From NCBI GenBank assembly GCA_018195615.1, contig JAGTPG010000002.1, positions 6,131,501-6,195,500 on the forward strand: 64,000 nucleotides of DNA. Reading direction: 5' to 3'. Below the pieces are notes generated by a model. It made no database searches, was not told where the DNA came from, and saw only the letters and a program-made list of their open reading frames with translations. This document shows, one piece after another, positions 27,301-35,771 of the stretch. Origin of the DNA: Streptomyces tuirus (GTDB lineage Bacteria; Actinomycetota; Actinomycetes; Streptomycetales; Streptomycetaceae). How positions within the stretch are numbered: the stretch's first letter is position 1; each line of letters begins with the position of its first letter. Made by a program: the position numbers and the translations under genes.

Positions 27301-27618
27301 GCCGACCTCAAGCAGCTGCCCGCCTCCACGGCCCGCTTCAAGGCGGCCACCGGCCTGGACAGCAAGGTCCCGGCGGGCAAGACGGTCAGCATCCCGGTCA
27401 CCGTCGAGGGCGCGGCCAAGGGCGGCAATCTGAAGTCGCTGTCGGTGTACGTGTCGTACGACTACGGCAAGACCTGGAAGAAGCTCACCGTCAAGAAGGG
27501 CAAGGTCACCGTCAAGAACCCGGCGAAGGGGAAGGCCATCTCCTTCCACGCCAAGATCGCCGACAAGAAGGGCAACAAGTCGACGATCTCGATCTACAAC
27601 GCGTACTACGGCAAGTAA
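24310..27618 (+). CDS. Secreted subtilisin-family (S8) serine protease
   Basis: A 1,102-residue exported protease. Signal peptide (residues 1-31, ending SPASA), an inhibitor-like pro-region to about 200, then the S8 catalytic domain with D229 (VLDTGVD), H261 (GHGTHVAS), oxyanion N357 (AAGNEG) and S440 (SGTSMATPHVAG). A long C-terminal beta-rich extension (about 520-1,102) ends in a Lys-rich segment. The start is probably TTG 24310 behind AGGGGGAAAC; reading from 24244 puts a proline-rich stretch before the signal peptide. The S8 extension resembles other streptomycete subtilases of about 1,100 residues. Substrate unknown. Confidence 0.92.
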   Translation: MRRQVKRACAATVATAAAVALAAGMTSPASANGEQSTATAKQAPVTAKQRITLITGDRVVLDAKGRVVGLERAEGREDIPVQVRKLHGHTLVIPADAARLVATGKLDQRLFDVTELNKSTTRKAQRKGLKVIVGYKGSAAATKADVRDAGTLRHSLKSLNADAVQTPREDTPELWDAVTNGDKTASGIAHVWLDGVRKASLDKSVPQIGVPKAWSAGYDGKGVKIAVLDTGVDATHPDLKGQVTDAKNFTTSPDATDKVGHGTHVASIAAGTGAKSGGKYKGVAPGAKILNGKVLDDSGFGSDSEVLAGIEWAAAEGADVVNMSLGGGDTPEIDPVEAAVNKLSEEKGILFAIAAGNEGDFGEQTIGSPGSAAAALTVGAVDDKDKLADFSSRGPGMDGALKPDVTAPGVDITAASAPGNQIAAEVGENPAGYMSISGTSMATPHVAGAAAILKQQHPQWKYPELKGALTGSTKGGKYTPFQQGSGRIQVDQAIKQSVIAEPVSVSFGVQQWPHTDDKPVTKELTYRNLGTKDVTLKLTSTATNPKGQAAPAGFFKLGATSVTVPAGGKASVPFTVNTKLGGTVDGAYSSYVTATGGGQTVRTAAAVQREAESYDVTVKHLGRGGQPTDGYDTQLAGYEGLAKDRFYQMPVAASGTTTLRLPKGTYLLNSLVVEDTDTAEGGIDWLVQPKLAVTKNTTVTIDARKTKAADIRVPDAQAKPLSATIEYGYAPAGGFGLGVDSFADLRMAHLGPEVSGLSQTWSGQWTKGGNAEYDVATTAKVKKIQGNKVRHFKAGELATVKHNMGAAASGKTGDMFTAGMLPQSVTFGVPVQQKLPSTRTMYLSTSDKIQWGFDFTQYKGKDADGNPIPEAGYTLGDPQTFKAGQKYTKTYNTAVFGPRLNGDFGIFRRGNALYGSLPLFADGAGHAGSSDYTSVATTLYRNGKKVGSNTDPVFGEEFKVPSADAEYKLTTSVKRSVKVAAASTRIDASWTFRSKKTADLKQLPASTARFKAATGLDSKVPAGKTVSIPVTVEGAAKGGNLKSLSVYVSYDYGKTWKKLTVKKGKVTVKNPAKGKAISFHAKIADKKGNKSTISIYNAYYGK

Positions 27619-27638
27619 GCCGTAGGGCACGCCAGTGG

Positions 27639-27676
27639 GGCGGTCTGCCGGGAGCCCAGGCTTCCGGCAGGCCGCC
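27639..27676. terminator. Bidirectional terminator between the protease and the XRE gene
   Basis: GGCGGTCTGCCGG (27639-27651) pairs with CCGGCAGGCCGCC (27664-27676) with one mismatch around a 12-nt loop. Confidence 0.75.
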
Positions 27677-27681
27677 TCTGT

Positions 27682-28590
27682 CTACGGGGCGGAACTCTCG
27701 GCACCCGCCCGGGTCGCGTCCGCCCCCCAGCTCGCCAGCAGGCGCAGCGCCTCCGCGGACGGGGTGCCCGGTTCCGCGTGGTACGTGATCAGGGACTGCT
27801 CGGCGTCCTCGGCCAGGCGGAACGACTCGAAGGCCAGGGTCAGGTCGCCGACCAGCGGGTGCCGCATGCGCTTGACGCCGTAGCTCTTCTCCTTGACGTC
27901 GTGCGCGGCCCAGAGGCGGCGGAACTCCTCGCTCTTCACCGACAGTTCGCCGATCAGGGCCGACAGCTGCGGGTCGTCCGGGTGGCAGCCCGCGTCCATG
28001 CGCAGGTAGCCGACCATGTCCTTGGCCTTCTGGTCCCACTCGACGAACAGGTCGCGGTAGTCGGGCCGCAGGAACACCAGCCGTGCCCAGTTGCGCTCGG
28101 CCGGCGGCAGCTCCGCCCAGTCGCCGAAGAGGGCCGCGGCCATCCGGTTCCAGGCCAGGACGTCCGAACGGCGCCCGACGATGTAGGCGGGGACGCTGTC
28201 GATCGAGTCCAGCAGATGCCGAAGCGTCGGCCGCACCTGCTGGGTCCGCGCCGCCGGCTTCTTCTTGTGCTGCTTCGGCTTCGCCAGGTGCATCAGGTGG
28301 GCGTGCTCGGCGTCGCTCAGCCGCAGGGCGCGGGCGATCGCGTCCAGCACCTCCGCCGAGACGTTGCGGCCGTTGCCCTGTTCCAGCCGGGTGTAGTACG
28401 CCACGGACACCCCGGCCAGCTGCGCCAGCTCCTCGCGGCGCAGGCCCGGCACCCGCCGCCGCCCGAAGTCGGGCAGCCCCACGTCCTCCGGCTTCAGCCG
28501 GGCTCGCCGGGTGCGCAGGAACTCACTGAGCTCGGCACGCCGGTCCAGGGCGCCACCGGCTGTCCGGGTGGGTTCGGGCTGTTCGTCCAT
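27682..28590 (-). CDS. XRE regulator with MmyB-like ligand-binding domain
   Basis: A 302-residue regulator. The N-terminal HTH (LRREELAQLAGVSVAYYTRLEQG, about residues 51-73) is followed by the MmyB-like PAS-type domain (LLDSIDSVPAYIVGRRSDVLAWN...), which in this family is thought to bind a fatty acid or small hydrophobic ligand. A KPKQHKKK linker joins them. It is divergent from an alcohol dehydrogenase gene, and GTACGCAC half-sites lie between. That layout is typical of regulators that control the adjacent oxidoreductase. Confidence 0.9.
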   Translation of the reverse strand: MDEQPEPTRTAGGALDRRAELSEFLRTRRARLKPEDVGLPDFGRRRVPGLRREELAQLAGVSVAYYTRLEQGNGRNVSAEVLDAIARALRLSDAEHAHLMHLAKPKQHKKKPAARTQQVRPTLRHLLDSIDSVPAYIVGRRSDVLAWNRMAAALFGDWAELPPAERNWARLVFLRPDYRDLFVEWDQKAKDMVGYLRMDAGCHPDDPQLSALIGELSVKSEEFRRLWAAHDVKEKSYGVKRMRHPLVGDLTLAFESFRLAEDAEQSLITYHAEPGTPSAEALRLLASWGADATRAGAESSAP

Positions 28591-28610
28591 ACCCTCCAGT
28601 ATTCACGGTC

Positions 28611-28658
28611 GTACGCACACGAGCCTGACCCCGCCAGTGGTACGCACGCTGTGCGTAC
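28611..28658. promoter_or_regulatory. Operator: three GTACGCAC half-sites
   Basis: A perfect inverted repeat GTACGCAC-gct-GTGCGTAC lies at 28640-28658, and another GTACGCAC at 28611-28618, 29 bp (about three helical turns) away. They sit between the XRE regulator and the alcohol dehydrogenase genes. Confidence 0.75.
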
Positions 28659-28771
28659 GCAAAACCGTGGTCTGGGTAGCCGCCGACGTCTCCGGCACGC
28701 TGGTGATCGTGCCCGGTCAGAGACATCCCGAAGGCAACCGGGCACGGAACCTGCTAGGAGAGAACCCCGGC

Positions 28772-29812
28772 ATGACCACTGTCGCCGCGTACGCCGCACC
28801 CGCACCCAAGGCTCCGCTGGAGCGCACCACCATCGAGCGCCGCGAGGTCGGCGAGTTCGATGTCCTGATCGACATCAAGTTCGCCGGTATCTGCCACTCC
28901 GACATCCACCAGGCCCAGGAGGGCTGGGGCGAGGCGATCTTCCCGATGGTCCCCGGCCACGAGATCGCCGGTGTCGTCTCCGAGGTCGGTCCGGGCGTCA
29001 CCAAGTTCGCCGTCGGCGACCGCGTGGGCGTCGGCTGCATGGTCGACTCCTGCCGCGAGTGCGAGAACTGCAAGGCCGGACGCGAGCAGTACTGCGTGAA
29101 CGGCAACGTCCCGACGTACAACGGCATCGGCAAGGACGGCGAGCCCACCTACGGCGGTTACTCGCAGAAGGTCGTCGTCGACGAGAACTTCGTCGTCCGG
29201 ATCCCCGACGGCCTGTCCCTCGACGTCGCCGCGCCGCTGCTGTGCGCCGGCATCACCCTGTACTCCCCGCTCAGGCGCTTCGGCGCCGGCCCCGGCAAGA
29301 AGGTCGCGATCGTCGGCCTGGGCGGCCTCGGCCACATGGGCGTCAAGATCGCGCACGCCCTCGGCGCCGAGGTGACCGTGCTGTCGCAGTCCCTGCGCAA
29401 GCAGGAGGACGGCCTCAAGCTGGGTGCCGACCACTACTACGCCACCAGCGACCCGAAGACCTTCGAGGAGCTGGCCGGCACCTTCGACCTGATCGTCTCC
29501 ACGGTCTCGGCGCCGCTGGACTTCGGCGCCTACCTCTCGCTGCTGAAGACCGAGGGCACCCTGGCCAACGTCGGCGCCCCCGAGGAGCCCATCTCCCTGA
29601 ACCTCTTCTCGGTGATCGGCGGCGGCAAGTCCCTCGCCGGTTCCATGATCGGCGGCATCGCGGAGACCCAGGAGATGCTGGACTTCTGCGCCGAGCACGG
29701 CCTGGGCGCCGAGATCGAGCTGATCCGCGGTGACCAGATCAACGAGGCGTACGAGCGCGTGGTCGCGAGCGACGTGCGCTACCGCTTCGTGATCGACACG
29801 GCGACGATCTGA
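28772..29812 (+). CDS. Zinc-dependent NAD(P) alcohol dehydrogenase (YahK/CAD type)
   Basis: Medium-chain dehydrogenase of 346 residues. Catalytic zinc ligands C in AGICHSD, H in PGHEIAG and the distal C of LLCAGITLY; structural zinc from C-x2-C-x2-C-x7-C in DSCRECENCKAGREQYC. Nucleotide site GLGGLGHMGVK. Probably reduces aldehydes with NADPH. The start ATG 28772 has AGGAGAG ten bases upstream. Likely the target of the divergent XRE regulator. Confidence 0.92.
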   Translation: MTTVAAYAAPAPKAPLERTTIERREVGEFDVLIDIKFAGICHSDIHQAQEGWGEAIFPMVPGHEIAGVVSEVGPGVTKFAVGDRVGVGCMVDSCRECENCKAGREQYCVNGNVPTYNGIGKDGEPTYGGYSQKVVVDENFVVRIPDGLSLDVAAPLLCAGITLYSPLRRFGAGPGKKVAIVGLGGLGHMGVKIAHALGAEVTVLSQSLRKQEDGLKLGADHYYATSDPKTFEELAGTFDLIVSTVSAPLDFGAYLSLLKTEGTLANVGAPEEPISLNLFSVIGGGKSLAGSMIGGIAETQEMLDFCAEHGLGAEIELIRGDQINEAYERVVASDVRYRFVIDTATI

Positions 29813-29902
29813 CCCCTCCGCTCCGACCGCTCCGGCATGGACTCAGGTGAGGTTTGCCTTAGTTCATGCCGGAGTATCGTGGTTCGGGAGGGGAGGCCCG
29901 CC

Positions 29903-30286
29903 ATGACCGTGCAGCTGAACCACACCATCGTCGTCGCCCACGACAAGCGCGCCTCGGCCCGGTTCCTCGCCGACATCCTGGGACTGGAGGTGAGTCCGCC
30001 CTACGGCCCCTTCCTTCCGGTCGAGATCCCCAACGGTGTGACGCTCGACTACATGGACAGCCCCGGCGCCATCACGCCGCAGCACTACGCCTTCCTCGTC
30101 TCGGAGGACGAGTTCGACCAGATCTTCGCCCGGATCCAGGAAGCCGGTCTGACGTACTGGGCGGACCCGTTCCACAGCCGTCCCGGCGAGATCAACCACA
30201 ACGACGGCGGCCGTGGCACCTACTTCGACGACCCCGACGGCCACCGCCTGGAGATCATCACCCGGCCGTACGGCAGCGGCGGCTGA
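29903..30286 (+). CDS. VOC-family (glyoxalase-like) protein
   Basis: A 127-residue protein with two beta-alpha-beta-beta-beta modules. Possible metal ligands are H7 (LNHTIVV), H in TPQHYAFLV and E in GHRLEIIT. It could be a lyase, isomerase or binding protein; the reaction is not predictable. The start ATG 29903 follows GGGAGGGGAGG. Transcribed in line with the upstream alcohol dehydrogenase and the downstream NAD(P)-binding protein, with gaps of about 90-110 bp. Confidence 0.8.
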   Translation: MTVQLNHTIVVAHDKRASARFLADILGLEVSPPYGPFLPVEIPNGVTLDYMDSPGAITPQHYAFLVSEDEFDQIFARIQEAGLTYWADPFHSRPGEINHNDGGRGTYFDDPDGHRLEIITRPYGSGG

Positions 30287-30399
30287 TCTCTCACCCACCC
30301 GGCTCGCGCGTCCGCCCGTCACATCGTCGCGCCGCCCTCCGTCATACCGGCGAAGGCGAAAGCGAAAGCGACGGCGAGACCGAAGAGCTGGGAGCAGTC

Positions 30400-31164
30400 A
30401 TGACGTCACCCACCATCCTGATCACCGGCGGCACGGGCACCCTGGGCGGACACGTCGTCCCACTGCTGCGCGCCTCCGGCCACGACGTGCGGATCCTCAC
30501 CCGGCACCCGCGCCCCGACACGGACGGCGTCGAGTACGTCACCGGAGACCTGCTGAGGAACCAGGGCGTGGAGGCCGCCGTCGACGGCGCGGCGACCGTG
30601 CTGCACCTGGCGGGCGGCCCCAAGGGCGACGACGAGGCGACCCGCACCCTGACACGCGCCGCGTCCCGGGCCGGCGTACGGCACCTGGTCTACATCTCCG
30701 TCATCGGCGCGGACCGGGTCCCGCTGGCCTGGATGCGGACGAAGCTGGAGTCGGAGCGGTCCGTCGCCGACTCGGGCATCCCGTGGACGACCCTGCGCGC
30801 GGCCCAGTTCCACGACCTCGCGCTGACCATGGTCGAGAAGATGGCGAGAATGCCGGTGTTCCCGGTCCCCGGCGGTCTCAGGCTCCAGCCGGTCGACTCC
30901 CGTGAAGTCGCCGCCCGCCTCACCGAGCTGACCCTCGGCGCCCCGTCCGGACTCGTCCCGGACATGACCGGCCCGCACCTCTACGACCTCGCCGCCCTGG
31001 CCCGTCCCTACCTCCGCCGCAGCGGCCGGCGCCGCCCGATGCTGCCGGTGCGCATCCCCGGGAAGGCGGGGCGGGCGTACCGGGCCGGGGCGAATCTGAC
31101 GCTGGAGGGGGCGGAGGTGGGGAAGCGGACCTGGGAGGAGTTCCTCGCGGAGCGACTGGGCTGA
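30400..31164 (+). CDS. NmrA/SDR-type NAD(P)-binding protein
   Basis: A 254-residue atypical short-chain dehydrogenase. Nucleotide motif ITGGTGTLGGHVV at residues 8-20, then LHLAGG and VYISVIGADR, without the YxxxK pair of classical SDRs. Related proteins are redox sensors or reductases. The start ATG 30400 has GGGAG seven bases upstream. No substrate can be assigned. Confidence 0.82.
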   Translation: MTSPTILITGGTGTLGGHVVPLLRASGHDVRILTRHPRPDTDGVEYVTGDLLRNQGVEAAVDGAATVLHLAGGPKGDDEATRTLTRAASRAGVRHLVYISVIGADRVPLAWMRTKLESERSVADSGIPWTTLRAAQFHDLALTMVEKMARMPVFPVPGGLRLQPVDSREVAARLTELTLGAPSGLVPDMTGPHLYDLAALARPYLRRSGRRRPMLPVRIPGKAGRAYRAGANLTLEGAEVGKRTWEEFLAERLG

Positions 31165-31177
31165 TCCTTGCCGGTTG

Positions 31178-32119
31178 CTACGGGGCGGCCGGCCGGTCCT
31201 GGTCGTCGAAGGTCCACACGGCACGGGTTCCCGGGCCGACGACGAGGGCCGAGTGCCCGATCCGCTCCACGTGCCGGTACGTCACCGGCCTGTTCAGCGA
31301 CATCTCGACCTGCCGGAGTCCCACCTGGTCGAGGGGCACGGTGTCGAAGCGGAGGGTGGTGCCGCCGCCCGTCGCGACGACGCCTCCACCCGGCAGGGAC
31401 CGTACGGCGAACCCGCCGGCCTTCAGCAGTGGCACGGTGCCCGCGAGGTCGCGTGCGGTCACCGCCAGCCGGATGCCGGTCACGTCCCGCATCAGGTGGT
31501 CGCGGTAGCCGTCGGACAGGTAGCGCTCCCGGCCCACGTCCCCGGGGTGCGCGGCGGGCTCGGTGTTGCCGCGCGGGTCGGCGAAGTACTCCGGCCGGTA
31601 CTCCATGCCCCAGGCGCCGAAGAGGTCGTACTCCTCGGTGGTGAAGACGGCGTCGAACCACGGCACGGGCACGCCGTCGCCGAAGTCACGGGTCTGCTGG
31701 AACTCGACGGGGTCGCCGACCCCCTGCTCGGGCAACCGCGCGATCACGGTCGCCAGGTCGCCCGCCTGCTCGGTCGAGACGCCCATGCCGGCGGCGCCGA
31801 GGGTGCCGTCCTTGCCGGGCAGATCGCCGACCCCGAACAGTTCGAGGTAGGTCTCACGGCCCATCAGATAGCGGCCGGTCCACGTCTGCCCGCCCGAACC
31901 GGTCGTGGTGCGGACCTGGAAGTTGGCGAAGTCACGCAGATAGGCCGAGTGCTCGATGGCGTCCGCGGTCTCCCGCTCGAGCACGCCGTAGGCATGGTTG
32001 TAGAACAGCAACTGCCGCCCGCCGTTCCCGGCCTGTGCGGAGCTCACTCCGCCCTGGACCGCCCCCGCGAGGGCCAGGGCGACGACCACGATCACCTGTA
32101 ATGCTCGTCTGACCGTCAT
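31178..32119 (-). CDS. Secreted DUF5829-type protein
   Basis: A 313-residue exported protein with a clear signal peptide (residues 1-30, AQA). The mature part starts QLLFYNHAYGVLERETADAIEHS and contains ETYLELFG and RDVTGIRLAVTARD; this looks like the DUF5829 family, as I recall it, where an N-terminal asparagine/histidine pair is conserved. Function unknown. Convergent with the NmrA-like gene, only 13 bp apart. Confidence 0.75.
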   Translation of the reverse strand: MTVRRALQVIVVVALALAGAVQGGVSSAQAGNGGRQLLFYNHAYGVLERETADAIEHSAYLRDFANFQVRTTTGSGGQTWTGRYLMGRETYLELFGVGDLPGKDGTLGAAGMGVSTEQAGDLATVIARLPEQGVGDPVEFQQTRDFGDGVPVPWFDAVFTTEEYDLFGAWGMEYRPEYFADPRGNTEPAAHPGDVGRERYLSDGYRDHLMRDVTGIRLAVTARDLAGTVPLLKAGGFAVRSLPGGGVVATGGGTTLRFDTVPLDQVGLRQVEMSLNRPVTYRHVERIGHSALVVGPGTRAVWTFDDQDRPAAP

Positions 32120-32161
32120 GGGCAGGAGCGTAGAGCGGGAGGAAACGCTTCCGCTGGGGAT

Positions 32162-32844
32162 TCAGGTCTTTGACAGAGGCTCTGGGCCGCGCGGTTCCCG
32201 CCCGCCCATGTCGAGGCGGAACGGCGGGTACTGGTCGGTCATCAGGGCGGCGTAGGCGGCCACCCGCGCACACCAGCGGGCGAGGCCGATCAGGAAGTCG
32301 AAGAGGTGCCGCGGGTAGCGGGCCGTGAACAGCAGGACGACCACCGCGACCAGCGACAGGAACGGCATCAGCCCACCGCCCCGCCAGCCGCCCTCGTCGT
32401 CCCAGCCCCAGCCCCAGCCGCCGCCCGCGACGATCGAGACGACGATGTACTGCGGAATCGCCAGCAGCCACCACTTCACCAGCACCAGCCCGCGCGACAG
32501 CCGCTCGGGTAGGCGACGTCGAAGTGGGCCGGATAGTCGGGCACGTCGGCCAGGGTGAACGGCGGGTACCGGTCGGTGCCGAGCGCGGTGTGGGCGTAGT
32601 AGCTGACCCGCCAGTTCCACCGCAGCACGCCGACGTTGAAGTCGAAGAGGGACCGGGGGTAGCGGGCGGTGAACAGGATGGCGAAGAACGCGACGACGCT
32701 CGCGACGACGAACGCGATCCACAGGAAGAACAGCACGATGTAGTGCGGGATGGCGAGCAGCCACTTCACCAGCCACAGCCACCGGGACAGCCGGGTGTCG
32801 ACAGACGCCTCGAGACGCACGGGCGACGCGGTGACAGGAATCAT
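32162..32844 (-). CDS. DUF4389 membrane protein, one frameshift
   Basis: A 227-residue protein after correction. Two copies of the same unit are visible: LAIPHYIVLFFLW...FTARYPRSLFDFNVGVLRW...YPPF in the first half and LAIPQYIVVSIVAG...FTARYPRHLFDFLIGLARW...YPPF in the second. Each unit has two membrane helices. One C is missing near 32511 (TACCCGAGCG), producing a false stop at 32476. Function of DUF4389 is unknown. Confidence 0.85.
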
Positions 32845-32949
32845 GGGCGGCCCTCCTTCCGCCTGCAGGCTCGCAAGGGAGGAGGGGCACCGCGACTCGG
32901 ACGCGGCCGTTCGCGCGTCCGCAACCGTGAACAGGGACGCGTCGAGCCG

Positions 32950-34050
32950 CTACGAGGGAACAGGAGCGCCGGTCTCGGACGAGTCGTCGCTCCCCGGTTC
33001 CCCGGCCGGTTCGTCACTGAGCTGCTCGCGCACGTAGTTCCAGACAACAGCGATCAGCGCGGCGACGGGAACGGCGAGCAGACTGCCGACGATGCCGGCC
33101 AGACTTCCGCCCAGCGTCACCGCCAGCAGCACGACGGCCGCGTGCAGGCCGAGCCCACGACTCTGGATCATCGGCTGGAAGACGTTCCCCTCGAGCTGCT
33201 GCACCACGACGATGATGGCCAGCACGATCAGCGCGTCCGTCAGCCCGTTGGAGACGAGGGCGATGAGGACCGCGACGAACCCGGCGAACAGCGCGCCGAT
33301 GATCGGCACGAACGCGGAGACGAAGGTCAGCACCGCCAGCGGCAGCACCAGCGGCACCCCGAGGACCCACAGGCCCAGGCCGATCAGGACGGCGTCGAGC
33401 AGCCCGACGGCCGCCTGGGAACGTACGAACGACCCCAGGGTCGCCCACCCGCGGTCGAACACCGTCGGGACGTCGGTGGCCAGCCGCCCGGGCAGCTGCC
33501 GGGACAGCCACGGCAGGAAGCGCGGACCGTCCTTCAGGAAGAAGAACATCAGGAACAGCGCCAGCACGGCGGTGACCACACCGTTCACCACGGTGCTCAC
33601 CCCCGTGACGACCGCGCCGACCATACTGCCGAGGCCCTCCTGAGCGCGGGCGACCGCGGAGTCGAAAGCCTGGTTGATCTGCGCGTCCCCGATGTTCAAC
33701 GGCGGCCCCGCGGCCCACTCGCGCAGCCGCTGGATCCCCTCGACGACGCCGTCCGTCAGCTCACCGGACTGCGACGCCACCGGCACGGCGATCAACGCCA
33801 CGATCCCCACGGCCACCAGCAGGAACAGCACGGTCACGACCGACGCCGCGAGCGCCGGCGGCCATCCCCGCCGACGCAGGAACCGCGCCACGGGCCAGGT
33901 CAACGTGGTCAGCAACAACCCGACGACGAGCGGCCACACGATCGACCACATCCGCCCCAGCAGCCACAGAGCCACCGAGAGCATCACCAACACCAGCAAC
34001 AACTCCGCTGAGACGCGTGCCGATATCCGGAGCGCGGCGCGGGCTTTCAC
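32950..34050 (-). CDS. AI-2E family transporter
   Basis: A 366-residue polytopic membrane protein (about eight helices) of the AI-2E/PerM family: SAELLLVLVMLSVALWLL at the N-terminus, the long amphipathic loop around 100-150, LFLMFFFLKDGPRFL, and the conserved VPIIGALFAGFVAVLIAL and LEGNVFQPMIQSRGLGLHA near the C-terminus. Members export small molecules or act as Na+/H+ antiporters; the cargo here is unknown. The start is GTG 34050; TTG 34059 is possible. No clear ribosome-binding site. Confidence 0.88.
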   Translation of the reverse strand: MKARAALRISARVSAELLLVLVMLSVALWLLGRMWSIVWPLVVGLLLTTLTWPVARFLRRRGWPPALAASVVTVLFLLVAVGIVALIAVPVASQSGELTDGVVEGIQRLREWAAGPPLNIGDAQINQAFDSAVARAQEGLGSMVGAVVTGVSTVVNGVVTAVLALFLMFFFLKDGPRFLPWLSRQLPGRLATDVPTVFDRGWATLGSFVRSQAAVGLLDAVLIGLGLWVLGVPLVLPLAVLTFVSAFVPIIGALFAGFVAVLIALVSNGLTDALIVLAIIVVVQQLEGNVFQPMIQSRGLGLHAAVVLLAVTLGGSLAGIVGSLLAVPVAALIAVVWNYVREQLSDEPAGEPGSDDSSETGAPVPS

Positions 34051-34204
34051 GGAACTCAAGGGGCAGTCACGTCGAGCACCTTATTGCCATGACGCGGACG
34101 ACCCCGGCACGGGGCGCGGGGAACCGTCCTGGGGGAGTCCCGGAATCGCCCGGAGCCCTCGCGCGTTGAGGAGGGTGCGAGCTGACAGATATCGGAGGGT
34201 CGAA

Positions 34205-34717
34205 ATGGCTGCGCTGACGCAGAGGGCCGTGCTGGCGGGCGGATGCTTCTGGGGGATGGAGGAGCTCATCCGCCGACTCCCGGGCGTGACGGCGACCCGG
34301 GTGGGATACACCGGAGGTGACGTACCGAACGCGACGTACCGTAACCACGGCACGCACGCGGAGGCCATCGAGATCCTTTTCGACCCCGCGAAGACCGACT
34401 TCCGCACGATCCTGGAGTTCTTCTTCCAGATCCACGACCCGAGCACGAAGAACCGCCAGGGCAACGACATCGGCCTCAGCTACCGCTCGGCGATCTACTA
34501 CGTGGACGACGAGCAGAAGCGGATCGCCGAGGAGACGATCGCGGATGTGGACGCCTCCGGCCTGTGGCCCGGCAAGGTCGTCACCGAGGTGGAGCCGGTC
34601 GGTCCCTTCTGGGAGGCCGAGCCCGAGCACCAGGACTACCTGCAGCGCTACCCGGACGGCTACACCTGCCACTTCCCGCGCCCGGGATGGCGGCTGCCCG
34701 CCCGCGCCGAGGGCTGA
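34205..34717 (+). CDS. msrA: Peptide methionine sulfoxide reductase A
   Basis: Repairs methionine-S-sulfoxide in proteins. A 170-residue protein with the catalytic cysteine C14 in GGCFWGME and the family stretches GYTGGDVPNATYRNHGTHAEAIEI and EPEHQDYLQRYP. The start ATG 34205 has CGGAGGG upstream. The conserved glutamate of the usual GCFWGxE is present. The resolving cysteine at the C-terminus is not obvious; C in GYTCHFPRP is the only other candidate. Confidence 0.93.
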   Translation: MAALTQRAVLAGGCFWGMEELIRRLPGVTATRVGYTGGDVPNATYRNHGTHAEAIEILFDPAKTDFRTILEFFFQIHDPSTKNRQGNDIGLSYRSAIYYVDDEQKRIAEETIADVDASGLWPGKVVTEVEPVGPFWEAEPEHQDYLQRYPDGYTCHFPRPGWRLPARAEG

Positions 34718-34757
34718 GCGCCCGCCTGAGCGGGGCACCGTCGGTGACTGAGCGGCG

Positions 34758-35768
34758 TCACCGCGTGTCGCGTAGCTGAAGAAGGTACTCCGCGGTCAGC
34801 GCGACGGCACGGTCCCCGTCATGCCGCAGCTCCACCAGGGCACGGGACGCCGTCGTCCCCGGGATGTCCGCCAGCGCCTGGGCCAGCCGTACGCGTGCGG
34901 GCCCTTCGGCGGTGTCGTGGGTGAGGCGGTCGACGAGTCCGGTGGCGATCCGATCCGCCGTCGCCGTGTCGCTCGCCAGCATGCTCAGGGCATCCGCCGC
35001 GTCGGTGTCGTTCCTTCCCTCCACGATCATGTCGATGAGCGTCGGAAGCACTTCGGCCACTCCGCGTGTCCCGAGCGCCAGAGCCGCATGGCCGCGGACC
35101 ACGACATCGGGGTTGTCGAGGGCGTCCCGGAGCCGGGCGGTGGCCTCACCACCGGGCAGCTCGGCCAGGGACTGAACGGCGCGTTCCCGCACCGCGGCCA
35201 CCGGTGAGCCCAGGCCCTCCGCCAGCCGTGCCAGTGCCGTGCCACCGTCGCCCGATCGCGCCAGGGCCCATCGAAGGGCTCCGGCGACGTTCGGATCCGT
35301 CTCCCTCAGCACCGCCTCGACCAGGGCCTCCACCACCATCGGAACTCCGGCGGCCGGGGAAAGGGCAGCCCGCTGGCGCGCGGCGGCGCTCTTCGACCCC
35401 AGGGCCCGGAGGAAGGCGAGGACCTGGAGGACGTCCTCCCAGCCGGCCGGCTCCGCGGCATCGATGCGGCGGAGCCGCGTGAGCAACTCGGTCTCGGCCG
35501 CGATGCGTTCGCGCGTCTGACGGATGAGGTCGTCGACGAGCGCCGAGGGCGTGAAGCCCGGATCGTCGAGCGCGCGCCCGATCTCACGCAGCGACAGCCC
35601 CAGCGACCGCAGGCTCTCGATGTGGAAGATCCGCCGGATGTCCTCACCGGAGTACTCCCGGTAGCCGGAGCCCGTACGACCCGAGGGCCGCATCAGGCCG
35701 AGCGACTCGTAGTGCCGGAGCATCCGGGCACTGACCCCGGACCGTCGCGCCACCTCACCGATCAGCAC
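34758..35768 (-). CDS. MerR-family regulator fused to HEAT repeats
   Basis: A 336-residue protein. The N-terminal MerR winged helix (LIGEVARRSGVSARMLRHYESLGL, residues 2-25) and its coiled-coil dimerisation helix (about 75-105) are followed by some 200 residues of HEAT-like repeats, for example AAVRERAVQSLAELPG and DVVVRGHAALALGTRG. Most MerR proteins have a small ligand domain instead. The GTG start at 35768 lies 3 bp after the stop of an upstream HEAT gene, so both are one operon. A MerR-type palindrome lies ahead of that upstream gene. Confidence 0.88.
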   Translation of the reverse strand: MLIGEVARRSGVSARMLRHYESLGLMRPSGRTGSGYREYSGEDIRRIFHIESLRSLGLSLREIGRALDDPGFTPSALVDDLIRQTRERIAAETELLTRLRRIDAAEPAGWEDVLQVLAFLRALGSKSAAARQRAALSPAAGVPMVVEALVEAVLRETDPNVAGALRWALARSGDGGTALARLAEGLGSPVAAVRERAVQSLAELPGGEATARLRDALDNPDVVVRGHAALALGTRGVAEVLPTLIDMIVEGRNDTDAADALSMLASDTATADRIATGLVDRLTHDTAEGPARVRLAQALADIPGTTASRALVELRHDGDRAVALTAEYLLQLRDTR

Positions 35769-35771
35769 GTC

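Noticed and set aside
25555..27630. Minus-strand 691-codon ORF opposite the subtilase
   Set aside because: Shadow of the protease frame; repetitive RRxR and GxR composition and no start signal.
29850..29875. Iron box (DmdR/IdeR-like) before the VOC gene
   Set aside because: AGGTGAGGTTTGCCTTAG resembles half of the consensus, but the dyad is poor and the gene has no iron link.
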